A stretch of DNA of 14,254 bases from Clostridia bacterium. GTDB lineage: Bacteria > Bacillota_A > Clostridia > Oscillospirales > Acutalibacteraceae. The position numbers and the translations under genes are program-made. The stretch spans positions 1-14,254 of the forward strand of contig JAFYOA010000276.1 of the NCBI GenBank assembly GCA_017547865.1, in the 5' to 3' direction. The stretch's first letter is position 1. Each line of letters starts with the position of its first letter. The notes under the pieces are model-generated. The model saw nothing but the letters and a program-made list of their open reading frames with translations. It was not told where the DNA came from and ran no database searches. This document shows, piece by piece, positions 6,003 through 12,933 of the stretch.

Positions 6003-6036
6003 AAAAAAAACAGAGCCAGGCGGCTCTGTTCTTTTT
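6003..6036 (-). terminator. Terminator of rpsT (possibly bidirectional)
   Basis: 9-bp stem AACAGAGCC/GGCTCTGTT (6030-6022 with 6017-6009), 4-nt loop, and eight Ts on the minus strand. On the + strand TCTTTTT follows, so it could work both ways. Confidence 0.9.
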
Positions 6037-6055
6037 AACGCTTCGGAAAATCCGA

Positions 6056-6313
6056 TCACGCCTGGTTCAGCTTCTTAGCGAGAGCTGACTTCTTTCTGGC
6101 AGCGGTATTCTTGTGCATGATGCCCTTGGCAGCGGCCTGGTCGATCTTCTTGATGGCGACGCGGACAGCTTCCACCTTGTTTTCGGCGTTGGCTTCAACA
6201 GCGGCATTGGCCTTCTTGATCTCGGTCTTCAGAGCAGAATTGGTAGCCTTGTTCTGGGCAGTCTTCTTAGCAATGACGAGAACGCGCTTCTTAGCAGACT
6301 TAATGTTCGGCAT
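6056..6313 (-). CDS. rpsT: 30S ribosomal protein S20
   Basis: Ribosomal protein of 85 residues that binds 16S rRNA in the body of the small subunit. It begins [18 protein letters not shown] and is rich in Lys and Ala with long helices, as is typical; [20 protein letters not shown] near the C-terminus is the conserved S20 signature. The length equals the family norm. A strong GAGGAGGT ribosome binding site lies just upstream. It is transcribed alone from its own promoter, divergent from tRNA-Arg, and ends at a strong terminator. Identity is secure. Confidence 0.98.
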   Translation of the reverse strand: MPNIKSAKKRVLVIAKKTAQNKATNSALKTEIKKANAAVEANAENKVEAVRVAIKKIDQAAAKGIMHKNTAARKKSALAKKLNQA

Positions 6314-6343
6314 GGTTTCACCTCCTCATTTTTTGTCCATGAT

Positions 6344-6372
6344 ATGATACCACATTCACGCCAAAAAGGCAA
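6344..6372 (-). promoter_or_regulatory. Sigma-A promoter of rpsT
   Basis: -35 TTGCCT (6372-6367), 17-bp spacer, -10 TATCAT (6349-6344); predicted start near 6337, giving a leader of about 24 nt. An inverted repeat TGCTTTT/AAAAGCA (6384-6402) lies upstream. Confidence 0.72.
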
Positions 6373-6425
6373 GCATTTTTTTGTGCTTTTCATCAAAAAG
6401 CAGCCTCGTTTTTTTCTGCCCCCAT

Positions 6426-6454
6426 TTGACAAAGCGCTGTTTTTGTTGTATTCT
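6426..6454 (+). promoter_or_regulatory. Sigma-A promoter of tRNA-Arg
   Basis: -35 TTGACA (6426-6431), 17-bp spacer, -10 TATTCT (6449-6454). The predicted start near 6461 is only about 7 nt before the mature tRNA end. Confidence 0.8.
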
Positions 6455-6467
6455 TATTACAACGCAC

Positions 6468-6542
6468 GCCTCCTTAGTTAAATGGATATAATAAACCCCT
6501 CCTAAGGGTTAGTTGTGGGTTCGATTCCCGCAGGGGGTGCCA
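6468..6542 (+). tRNA. tRNA-Arg (anticodon CCT)
   Basis: The acceptor GCCTCCT pairs with AGGGGGT, the D-arm is GTTA/TAAT with loop AATGGATA, and the anticodon stem AACCC/GGGTT encloses loop CTCCTAA, with anticodon CCT at 6501-6503. The T-arm is GTGGG/CCCGC with loop TTCGATT. The discriminator is G and the CCA is encoded. It reads AGG codons. Wobble pairs occur at 1-72, 4-69 and 10-25 and in the T-stem. The D- and anticodon arms closely resemble tRNA-Arg(CCT) of other Firmicutes. Confidence 0.94.
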
Positions 6543-6543
6543 G

Positions 6544-6590
6544 AAAAAGCCGCTTTTGTTCAACAGACAAAGGCGGCTTTTCTTTGTGTT
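6544..6590 (+). terminator. Terminator after tRNA-Arg
   Basis: 14-bp stem (6546-6559 with 6567-6580, one G-U pair), loop TCAACAG, then a T-rich run TTTTCTTTGTGTTTT counted from the stem end. It ends at the stop of the convergent hydrolase gene. On the minus strand the stem is followed by only a short T-run, so it may also help end that transcript. Confidence 0.85.
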
Positions 6591-9137
6591 TTACTTCAAA
6601 ATCTTCACCGGGCCCAAAAGACCGGAGGGTGTGATCTGCATAAAGGTGGAGAAATGATCCTTATGCCGATGCACCAGATTGTTGGTGATTTCCAGCACCA
6701 GGCTGTGTTTGCCGGGGGCCATCTTCTTTTCGTACGCGTAGGGGAACGTCACCCGCACGCCCAGGTCTTCACCGTCCAGCCAAGCGTGTACACACTCACC
6801 CACCAGGCCAAGGTCAAAGCCGTTCACCTCTTCGGCAGTTTCAAAGGTGGTTTCATACTTCATCCAGCCGGAGAAACCCGGATCACCCTTGGGGCCGCAT
6901 ACGTTGTACAGTTTTTCAATGGGCTTGGCCTCGCCGTATTCTGTATCGTACTGTGCCTGCTTCCGTGCCAGTGTCCAGTTGGAACAAAGTTCCTCTCCCA
7001 ACGCAGGCGGCGCATATTCTTTCAAACCGGTCGGCACTTCGCCGCCAAACACCAGCAGGCAGCTCTGGGCTTTTTCCAGATGAAGATGCACGCTGCCCGT
7101 TTCCGCGCCGATCACACAAACGGTATCGGAAAGCAGATCAAGGTATGTGCCCTTGCCGCAAACCGGCAGCCGGATCTCACCATCGAAAACCGCTGTCATG
7201 GATTCATTCACAAACATAAACACGTCCGCATTGTCGCGGCGGTAATGGGCCATACGCAGGTAGGGGGCCTCTTCGGCAAGCTGCACATCCGTTCCGCCGG
7301 CGGCACGTACGTAGTCTGCCACCTTTTCCAGGGGGATGACCTCACCGCAGGTACATCCATCGGGCCTTGCCTGCACAAAGGCCAGTTTCATGCCGCTCTG
7401 CTCCAGAGCAGCCAGTTTTTCCAGCAAGGCTGCAGGCAGGAACTGCGAATAGGGCACCACCAGCGCGGGGTACACCATGGCGTTCACCACCAGCTTCCCA
7501 TCGGCCACGGCAGCATCCTTCAGCAGGGTATCGGTGGGAAGAAAATCGTAGTTCAGCTGGGCTTCGTACAGCTTTTTGGCCGGTTTCTGCATCAGCATAT
7601 AGTCCCTGCCCGCCCACTCGGCCTCGGCATTGTACAGAATGGCTGCGCTGACGATCTCTTTTCCGCCATCCAGCAGATGTGCCACGCGATTGGTGTAGTG
7701 CATCAGCTTGGCAAACCCCTCAAACTGCGGGTTGAACCCACCGGCGTTGAAATGCGGCGGGCAGTCGGGATCGGGATAGGTAGGCGAGAATGCATGGGGC
7801 ACATAGTAATTAATACCCCGCACCAGCATGTGATCCATCAGGTACTTCATAAAAGGCACGCCCTCGGCCCAGCCGTAGGCGCCGAACACTTCACACATGG
7901 CACGGTTTTTCATACGGGGGTTAATATGGGCATGGGAAGCCGCCAGCCTTGCCAGTACAAAATCAAAGAATTCCGGGTCGGTGTAGCCGCCGGAACAGCT
8001 GGCGGTGTGGATATGCCGGCTCATGCCCGGCATTACCTGGTGCAGAACCACGTCAATGCCCGCCATATCCTGGCCGTTCAGTGCGCGGAAGAAATGACCC
8101 GCAGACTGATGCAGGCGCATATGGCTGTTCATATCTTCAATCACATGGCCGATGTATTCCACTCCGTGGGCACGGCACCAATCCCCCAACTGATAGCTGA
8201 AATTCTCTTCCCACAGTTCGGTGACGGTATCCATGTAGGCCACGCGCACTTCGGGCATACCGCCTCCCTGTTTGTACCACAAACCGGCCAGCAGCGGACG
8301 GGCATCTGTGCCCAGTTTTTCGCTCATGCGCTGCAGCACTTCTTCGTTCCAGGGCAGTGCAAGGCCCGGCTGGCCAAGGGTATTGTCGTACATCCCCTTA
8401 TACAGCGCACCTTTTAAAACATTCGCATTGTTAAAAGAAGGTTCATCCGAGAAGAAACCCGCGATGGTCTTTCCGAAATGCTCTTTATAATGATCCCAGT
8501 GAGGTTCGTACACCGCTTCGATGAGCACCTGCACCGATTCTTTATCGATGGGGTGGATATGATCTGCCCGGCGGGCGCCGCGGCGGCTTTGGTACAGGAA
8601 GAATACCCGGTATACACCGGCGGGCACATCCCAATAGAGGTAATCTCCCTGCACATTGGCGGTCAGGTCAATGGCTTCAGCGGAAATTTCTTCCCCCTCG
8701 CACTCCCGGCGGTGAGCATACACGCCGATCAGCCGTTCCTCTTCACAGGGCGGGGTGGCCAGCAGCAGTGCGCTTTCCGGGGCAGGACCAACCACATCCA
8801 CGTGGTTTTCCACCAGGTGCCACTTTCTGTGCCGGGGGTACTTCTCTGTCACCAGGCCGTTGGCATAGCCCGTGGGGAAATGCTTGTCGTCCAGAATCCA
8901 GATCTTCATTTCCCGCTTCTGGGCTTCTTCCAGCAGCAGATCCATATCATACCACCATTCGTCCCGGCCAAAGTTCTCGTGGGGACGGGATTCCACACAG
9001 AAAGCCCGGGCACCGGAATCGTACACAGACTGCACCATATCCGCCAGCACCTCGTGCCGGTTGCTGTGCATCCAGAAAAACGGCAGCAGGTAATTCTGCT
9101 CTCTGCCGTTCAATATATCATACAATCGTTTATCCAT
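6591..9137 (-). CDS. Cytoplasmic glycoside hydrolase, GH106-like
   Basis: Large enzyme of 848 residues resembling family GH106 and related alpha-L-rhamnosidase-like proteins. The N-terminal catalytic barrel begins near residue 15 (LLPFFWMHSNRHE), with CVESRPHENFGRDEWW (47-62) and ILDDKHFPTGYANG (81-94). Acidic candidates for catalysis or metal binding are DEP (231-233), HVIEDMNSH (331-339) and CEVFGAYGW (415-423). The C-terminal 100 or so residues look like a galactose-binding beta-sandwich (WLDGEDLGVRVTFPYAYE). There is no signal peptide, so the substrate is probably an imported oligosaccharide; rhamnose specificity is only a guess. The ATG at 9137 follows AGGGAGG; the frame is open further upstream to 9359, but that crosses the promoter. 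It is a single-gene unit divergent from the MazG-like gene. Hydrolase fold is confident, family moderately so, substrate unknown. Confidence 0.82.
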   Translation of the reverse strand: MDKRLYDILNGREQNYLLPFFWMHSNRHEVLADMVQSVYDSGARAFCVESRPHENFGRDEWWYDMDLLLEEAQKREMKIWILDDKHFPTGYANGLVTEKYPRHRKWHLVENHVDVVGPAPESALLLATPPCEEERLIGVYAHRRECEGEEISAEAIDLTANVQGDYLYWDVPAGVYRVFFLYQSRRGARRADHIHPIDKESVQVLIEAVYEPHWDHYKEHFGKTIAGFFSDEPSFNNANVLKGALYKGMYDNTLGQPGLALPWNEEVLQRMSEKLGTDARPLLAGLWYKQGGGMPEVRVAYMDTVTELWEENFSYQLGDWCRAHGVEYIGHVIEDMNSHMRLHQSAGHFFRALNGQDMAGIDVVLHQVMPGMSRHIHTASCSGGYTDPEFFDFVLARLAASHAHINPRMKNRAMCEVFGAYGWAEGVPFMKYLMDHMLVRGINYYVPHAFSPTYPDPDCPPHFNAGGFNPQFEGFAKLMHYTNRVAHLLDGGKEIVSAAILYNAEAEWAGRDYMLMQKPAKKLYEAQLNYDFLPTDTLLKDAAVADGKLVVNAMVYPALVVPYSQFLPAALLEKLAALEQSGMKLAFVQARPDGCTCGEVIPLEKVADYVRAAGGTDVQLAEEAPYLRMAHYRRDNADVFMFVNESMTAVFDGEIRLPVCGKGTYLDLLSDTVCVIGAETGSVHLHLEKAQSCLLVFGGEVPTGLKEYAPPALGEELCSNWTLARKQAQYDTEYGEAKPIEKLYNVCGPKGDPGFSGWMKYETTFETAEEVNGFDLGLVGECVHAWLDGEDLGVRVTFPYAYEKKMAPGKHSLVLEITNNLVHRHKDHFSTFMQITPSGLLGPVKILK

Positions 9138-9171
9138 TGCTTTTTCCTCCCTATGGAGTTTTTCTGCCCTT

Positions 9172-9200
9172 ATTATACGGCCTGCGGTTTGTTTGCGCAA
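9172..9200 (-). promoter_or_regulatory. Sigma-A promoter of the glycoside hydrolase gene
   Basis: -35 TTGCGC (9200-9195), 17-bp spacer, -10 TATAAT (9177-9172). Two short inverted repeats (GCCTGC/GCAGGC at 9180-9222, GGTT/AACC at 9186-9202) overlap it. The leader holds a small CTCC-ATAG-GGAG hairpin that includes the ribosome binding site. Confidence 0.75.
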
Positions 9201-9239
9201 CCGGAAAAAAGATTTTGCAGGCTGTTTTTTCGCCACGGC

Positions 9240-9268
9240 TTGAACATCCTTCGTTCCCGCTGTATAAT
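9240..9268 (+). promoter_or_regulatory. Sigma-A promoter of the MazG-like gene
   Basis: -35 TTGAAC (9240-9245), 17-bp spacer, -10 TATAAT (9263-9268). Back-to-back with the hydrolase promoter, 39 bp between the two -35 elements. Confidence 0.8.
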
Positions 9269-9298
9269 AAAACCAAACTATCATTCCGGAGGAAAGCC

Positions 9299-9628
9299 AT
9301 GAACGTAACCATTGAGGATATGCAGGCTTATTTGTTTGAGCACTACGGCGAATGGGCAACCGAACAGAGTCTTTTCATGAAATTGGTGGAAGAGCTCGGC
9401 GAGGTGGCGGAAGTGCTGAACAAGCGCAGCAAGCGAAAAGCCGCCGGTGATGAAGACCTGCAGGAACAACTGGGTACGGAACTGGCCGATATGCTCCATT
9501 ACATTGTGGCCATCGCCGCCATCAACAAGATCGATCTGACCGATACGGTTCTGCAGAAAGACAAAGCGGCTTCTGTAAAATACCACCGGGCCACCAATTT
9601 GGAAGCATTTATTCAGAACCGGAAATGA
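9299..9628 (+). CDS. MazG-like nucleotide pyrophosphohydrolase
   Basis: Small all-alpha NTP pyrophosphohydrolase of 109 residues, cleaving a (d)NTP to the monophosphate and pyrophosphate; such enzymes usually remove unwanted nucleotides. The metal-binding motifs are visible: EELGE (Glu31, Glu32, Glu35) with a further Glu38, and ELAD (Glu61, Asp64), in the EExxE...ExxD arrangement. The C-terminal helix carries KYHRATNLEAF, seen in short MazG-like proteins. The single-domain length fits this subgroup and not the two-domain MazG of E. coli. GGAGGA (9287-9292) defines the start. It has its own promoter, and the acyltransferase gene follows after 55 nt with no terminator, so the two may be co-transcribed. 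Preferred nucleotide is unknown. Confidence 0.9.
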   Translation: MNVTIEDMQAYLFEHYGEWATEQSLFMKLVEELGEVAEVLNKRSKRKAAGDEDLQEQLGTELADMLHYIVAIAAINKIDLTDTVLQKDKAASVKYHRATNLEAFIQNRK

Positions 9629-9683
9629 TGCCCCATTCCCCACAGCAGCGCCCATCATAAAATAATTGTACCGAGGTACTTAC

Positions 9684-10784
9684 ATGAAAGCAGCACATGC
9701 GGCCCGCCGAAACGGGTCCATTGACTTTATGAAATTCCTGTTCACCCTGATGGTGATGTGCTTCCATTCTTCCAAATTTTTCCCCGGCGGCTACATTGCC
9801 GTAGAGTTTTTCTTCATTGTTTCCGGCTTTTTAATGGCGAAAACAATGAAGAAACGGGAAGCAGCCTACACCCCCCTGGGAAAAGAAACCGTTTCTTTTG
9901 TTCTGCACAAGGCGGGCGGCATTTTCCCGTTTTACGTTGTGGCCTGGTTCATGTCGTTCTTCGCCGCACAAATTGCCGGGCAAATGGAAGCTGCCGTCTC
10001 TTCCACAGAGTTTTTCCGCTCGTTCTACAATATTTTCATGCTGGAAATGTCCGGCAGCTACGATATGGGCCACCGCATTATGGGTTCCTGGTACATCTCT
10101 GCCATGCTGCTTGCCATGCTGGTTCTGTATCCCCTTCGCCGGCGGTTCACCGATGTGTTTGACCACATCGTCGCACCGGTCCTTGTGCTGCTTTTCACCG
10201 GGTATGCCTACCAGCAGGGAAAGGGCATCAGCCTTACGGTCACTTACATTCCCCATCTGTTTATTTACAACGGTCTTTTCCGCGCTTTGGCAGAAATTTC
10301 TCTCGGCTGCATCTGCTACCACGTGGTGGCAAAGTTTATCAAGCTGCGTTTTACCATTTTCGGCAGAATTCTGGTCACTTTAGGAGAACTTCTCGGCTAC
10401 GGAACCGTGTTTTTCTTTGCGGCCACCGCCTCGCGTTCCGATATCGACCTGGTATTGCTGCCGATCCTTGCTGTTTCGGTCTCTCTGTCTTTCTCCGGCA
10501 AAAGCCTGCTGTCTGGCCTGTTTAACCACAAACCCTTCTACTTTTTGGGCAGCTTCTGCCTGCAACTGTACCTGACCCACGAAGCCGTGCGCACAAAGAT
10601 CCTGCCCCTCCTGCAGCAGATCTACCCTCTCTCGCTGCTGATGGACAACACCTGGGGCTACCTGCTGGTGTTCATCTACGTCACGGTGGTGTTTGCTTTG
10701 TTCTGTTATGTCATCGGCACCCTGCTCCAGCTGTTCGTGCCCAAGCTTGGCGCTTTTCTAAAAAAATGCATTGTTGCCGCATAA
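9684..10784 (+). CDS. Membrane acyltransferase 3 family protein
   Basis: Integral membrane protein of 366 residues with about ten predicted membrane segments, belonging to the acyltransferase-3 (OafA/YrhL/NodX-like) group. Members transfer acetyl or other acyl groups to sugars of surface polysaccharides, peptidoglycan or secondary metabolites. Diagnostic are the N-terminal GSIDFMKFLFTLMVMCFH, with candidate catalytic His28, and the GGYIAVEFFFIVSGFLMA segment (35-52) in the second membrane region. The C-terminal helices contain LTHEAVR. GAGGT (9673-9677) supports the ATG at 9684; a TTG at 9666 is also in frame but lacks a ribosome binding site. It probably shares the MazG-like gene's promoter. 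No polysaccharide cluster surrounds it, so its substrate cannot be inferred. Confidence 0.9.
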   Translation: MKAAHAARRNGSIDFMKFLFTLMVMCFHSSKFFPGGYIAVEFFFIVSGFLMAKTMKKREAAYTPLGKETVSFVLHKAGGIFPFYVVAWFMSFFAAQIAGQMEAAVSSTEFFRSFYNIFMLEMSGSYDMGHRIMGSWYISAMLLAMLVLYPLRRRFTDVFDHIVAPVLVLLFTGYAYQQGKGISLTVTYIPHLFIYNGLFRALAEISLGCICYHVVAKFIKLRFTIFGRILVTLGELLGYGTVFFFAATASRSDIDLVLLPILAVSVSLSFSGKSLLSGLFNHKPFYFLGSFCLQLYLTHEAVRTKILPLLQQIYPLSLLMDNTWGYLLVFIYVTVVFALFCYVIGTLLQLFVPKLGAFLKKCIVAA

Positions 10785-10817
10785 AAAAGCCCCCGGAAAA
10801 TCCCGGGGGTTTTGTTC
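10783..10817. terminator. Bidirectional terminator between the acyltransferase and PHP genes
   Basis: 7-bp all-GC core CCCCCGG/CCGGGGG (10790-10796 with 10803-10809), extended by a G-U and two A-T pairs, loop AAAATC. T-rich runs follow on both strands (TTTTGTTCT on +, six Ts on -). Confidence 0.92.
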
Positions 10818-10822
10818 TATTC

Positions 10823-11503
10823 TCAGTAGGTTTCAATCAGCTGATATTCACCGCTGCGCAGCACGGCAGAGAGGTCTTCCGGTGTACGGATGGGCCGCTC
10901 GGTCATGATACCGCCCTTGGCCAGCCGGGCGGTGCTGTGGATGTCCGAACCGGAGGTTTTGGCCAGGCCGTAGTGTTCCGCAAACTGGCGGGCAAGGTCA
11001 TTGCGGAAACGTTCGGTACCGCCGTTGTAGGTTTCTATCCCAAACAACCCTGTGGGGGTGGCCACCGCCATATCATCCCGGAACGGATGGGCATGCACCA
11101 CACACACGCCCTCCGGCATCAGGGCAAGCAGTTCCTGCACGCTCTTCAGTTCGTTCAGCCGGGGCACGGTGTAAAAGAAATCCTCGTGCACACCATAAAG
11201 CACATAATCGTTGGGGTAATGGTCGAACCGCACTTCGGCGCCGGGCAGCACGGTAAAACCGATCTTTTCGCCCTCTTCTCTTGCGGTACGAAAGCCTTTC
11301 AGCCAGCGGGTCACCTGCTGCTCGTGGGTCAGCCCCTGCACTTCCTCCGGAAACCACAGCGTATAAAACCGCTCGATGTAATGATCGGTGATTACCATGC
11401 CGTCGTAACCGGCAGCTTTGTACAGGTGCACCAGTTCCTTGGCACTGAGAGCGGCATCCCGGTCGCATTCGGAGGTGTGGCTGTGCAATTCGTACTTATA
11501 CAT
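10823..11503 (-). CDS. PHP-domain metal-dependent phosphoesterase
   Basis: Cytoplasmic protein of 226 residues with the polymerase and histidinol phosphatase (PHP) fold. The metal ligands are all present: ELHSHT (His7, His9), Asp14, ITDH (Asp40, His41), Glu90 in PGAEVRF, HAHP (His137, His139) and GSDIH (Asp187, His189). The set is complete, so the protein should be an active trinuclear metal hydrolase. Related stand-alone proteins hydrolyse phosphoesters of nucleotides or sugars; histidinol phosphate is one possible substrate, but no histidine genes are nearby. AAGGAG is 7 nt from the ATG at 11503. It has its own strong promoter and diverges from the Gfo/Idh gene. Fold is secure, substrate unknown. 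Confidence 0.92.
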   Translation of the reverse strand: MYKYELHSHTSECDRDAALSAKELVHLYKAAGYDGMVITDHYIERFYTLWFPEEVQGLTHEQQVTRWLKGFRTAREEGEKIGFTVLPGAEVRFDHYPNDYVLYGVHEDFFYTVPRLNELKSVQELLALMPEGVCVVHAHPFRDDMAVATPTGLFGIETYNGGTERFRNDLARQFAEHYGLAKTSGSDIHSTARLAKGGIMTERPIRTPEDLSAVLRSGEYQLIETY

Positions 11504-11542
11504 ATGCGTTCTCCTTTTTTCGCAGCAATACATTGCAGAAAC

Positions 11543-11571
11543 ATTATCGCAACACATTGTTTTTTTGTCAA
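11543..11571 (-). promoter_or_regulatory. Sigma-A promoter of the PHP gene, flanked by a repeated 12-mer
   Basis: -35 TTGACA (11571-11566), 17-bp spacer, -10 GATAAT (11548-11543). GCAATACATTGC (11525-11536) lies just downstream and GCAACACATTGT (11549-11560) lies in the spacer; they differ at two of twelve positions. Confidence 0.8.
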
Positions 11572-11673
11572 GCATCTTTGCAGATATATCTTTCTTTTCC
11601 GGCGGCGCGGCAAAGTATGCCGTGTGATGCCCCGGAGATTGAACAGAGAAAAAAGAAAAATAACACAAAACGC

Positions 11674-11702
11674 TTTACTTTCCGCCCGGCAAGTTGTAAA
11701 CT
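11674..11702 (+). promoter_or_regulatory. Sigma-A promoter of the Gfo/Idh gene
   Basis: -35 TTTACT (11674-11679), 17-bp spacer, -10 TAAACT (11697-11702). An A-rich stretch just upstream (about 11648-11670) could serve as an UP element. I see nothing else in the 11572-11647 part of this divergent gap. Confidence 0.65.
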
Positions 11703-11739
11703 AACTGTAGCAACCAATACATAACGGAGGATTTGAAAT

Positions 11740-12804
11740 ATGAACAAAACTGTACTTGCTGTTGTCGGCTGCGGCCGCATCGCTTCCCAGGCTCATTTCC
11801 CGGCCTTTGCCCAGATGGACAACATCCGCATCAAATACGCCTGTGACCTGATTGAAGAAAAGGCACAGAAAATGAAAGAGACTTACCCCGAACTGGTGGA
11901 AGAAGTCATCACCGATTACAAAGTGGCCCTGGCCGACCCCGAAGTGGATGCCGTGTATGTGCTGACCCCCAACTACGCCCACTACACCGTGACCATGGAT
12001 GCCCTGCAGGCCGGCAAGCACGTGTTCTGCGAAAAGCCCATCACCATCAACTACGCCCTTTCCTGCGAAATGGCCGAAGCTGCCGAAAAGGCCGGCAAGA
12101 TGCTGAACATCGGCGTTTGCAACCGTTACCATAAGTCCGTTGAAATGCTGGAAGAAATGAACCGCGAAGGCAAGTTCGGCAAGCTGTACCATGTGGTCTG
12201 CAACTTCCGTGCTTTCCGCAGCATTCCCGGTCTGGGCGGCGCTTTCACCACCAAGGCACAGTCCGGCGGCGGCGTGCTCATCGACTGGGGCGTGCATTAT
12301 CTGGACCTCATTCTGTACATTCTGGGCGGCGCCAAGCTGAAGACCCTGACCTGCGACGCTTACAGCGAAATGGCCAAGGATATGAAGTCCTATCACTATG
12401 AATCCATGTGGGCCGAAGACACCTCTGATGTGGAAAACGGCACCAACGACGTGGACGACTTCATCGCCGGCCACGTGCGCACCGATAAGGCCAGCATCAC
12501 CTTCAACGGTGCCTGGGCACAGAACATCAAGCCCGAAGAACGTTTTATCGACTTCCTGGGCGACAAGGGCGGTGCCCGCCTGACCTACTGCGGCAAGTTT
12601 GAATACTACGATGGCGACACCCTGGAGACCATCGCCCCCGATTACGACATTCCCAACATGTACCTGTGCGAAGACAAGGCCTTTGTGGAATCCGTTAACA
12701 CCGGCGTAAAGACCCGCAGCCACATTGAAAACATTCTGGAAAGCGCCAAGCTGCTGGACGTTCTGTACCAGTCTGCCGAAAAGCACCAGGAGATCGTTCT
12801 GTAA
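11740..12804 (+). CDS. Gfo/Idh/MocA-family NAD(P)-dependent oxidoreductase
   Basis: Cytoplasmic dehydrogenase of 354 residues; family members oxidise or reduce sugars, inositols and related polyols. The N-terminal Rossmann fold carries VVGCGRIA (8-15), and the EKP motif (98-100, in HVFCEKPITINY) supplies the conserved Lys99 next to the nicotinamide. The C-terminal alpha/beta domain contains SGGGVLIDWGVHYLDL (175-190), with candidate catalytic Asp182 and His186. The length is typical. CGGAGG precedes the ATG by about 10 nt. Codon use is strongly biased to AAG, GGC and CTG, similar to trpS and unlike its neighbours, suggesting high expression. Its own promoter lies 38 nt upstream of the ATG. 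Family is certain; which sugar it acts on is not. Confidence 0.94.
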   Translation: MNKTVLAVVGCGRIASQAHFPAFAQMDNIRIKYACDLIEEKAQKMKETYPELVEEVITDYKVALADPEVDAVYVLTPNYAHYTVTMDALQAGKHVFCEKPITINYALSCEMAEAAEKAGKMLNIGVCNRYHKSVEMLEEMNREGKFGKLYHVVCNFRAFRSIPGLGGAFTTKAQSGGGVLIDWGVHYLDLILYILGGAKLKTLTCDAYSEMAKDMKSYHYESMWAEDTSDVENGTNDVDDFIAGHVRTDKASITFNGAWAQNIKPEERFIDFLGDKGGARLTYCGKFEYYDGDTLETIAPDYDIPNMYLCEDKAFVESVNTGVKTRSHIENILESAKLLDVLYQSAEKHQEIVL

Positions 12805-12820
12805 CATCCATACACATGCA

Positions 12821-12850
12821 GCAGAGGCATCCGTCCGCGGGTGTCTCTGT
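12821..12850 (+). terminator. Hairpin after the Gfo/Idh gene, weak terminator
   Basis: 12-bp stem (12822-12833 with 12838-12849, two G-U pairs) and 4-nt loop TCCG. It is followed only by TCCGTTT, so the U-tract is poor and termination may be incomplete. Confidence 0.6.
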
Positions 12851-12869
12851 TCCGTTTATGGGCCCAAAT

Positions 12870-12898
12870 TTGACATTTTCAGTGTTTTCCTGTATAAT
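12870..12898 (+). promoter_or_regulatory. Exact-consensus sigma-A promoter
   Basis: -35 TTGACA (12870-12875), 17-bp spacer, -10 TATAAT (12893-12898). Both hexamers and the spacer are ideal. The start near 12905 leaves a leader of about 29 nt with AAGGAG. Confidence 0.88.
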
Positions 12899-12933
12899 TT
12901 CAGGGTAAATTCAAAGAATGATAAGGAGCCCGC

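Noticed and set aside
6513..8417. Long open frame on the + strand (634 codons) opposite the glycoside hydrolase
   Set aside because: It begins inside tRNA-Arg, has no ribosome binding site, is rich in His/Gln/Gly as expected from an antisense reading of GC-biased codons, and lies opposite a conserved enzyme.
9138..9359. 74-codon N-terminal extension of the glycoside hydrolase
   Set aside because: It would cross the hydrolase's own promoter and the divergent MazG-like start; the ATG at 9137 has a strong ribosome binding site and begins the conserved region.
9629..9683. A promoter for the acyltransferase gene in the gap after the MazG-like gene
   Set aside because: No -10/-35 pair with acceptable match and spacing is visible; co-transcription from 9240-9268 is the simpler reading.
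11504..11668. 55-codon N-terminal extension of the PHP protein
   Set aside because: The extension spans the gene's own promoter, and the PHP fold begins directly at the ATG at 11503 (MYKYELHSHT).
11701..12807. 368-codon frame on the - strand opposite the Gfo/Idh gene
   Set aside because: Same antisense shadow pattern (Val/Gly/His-rich), with no promoter or ribosome binding site; the + strand gene is conserved.
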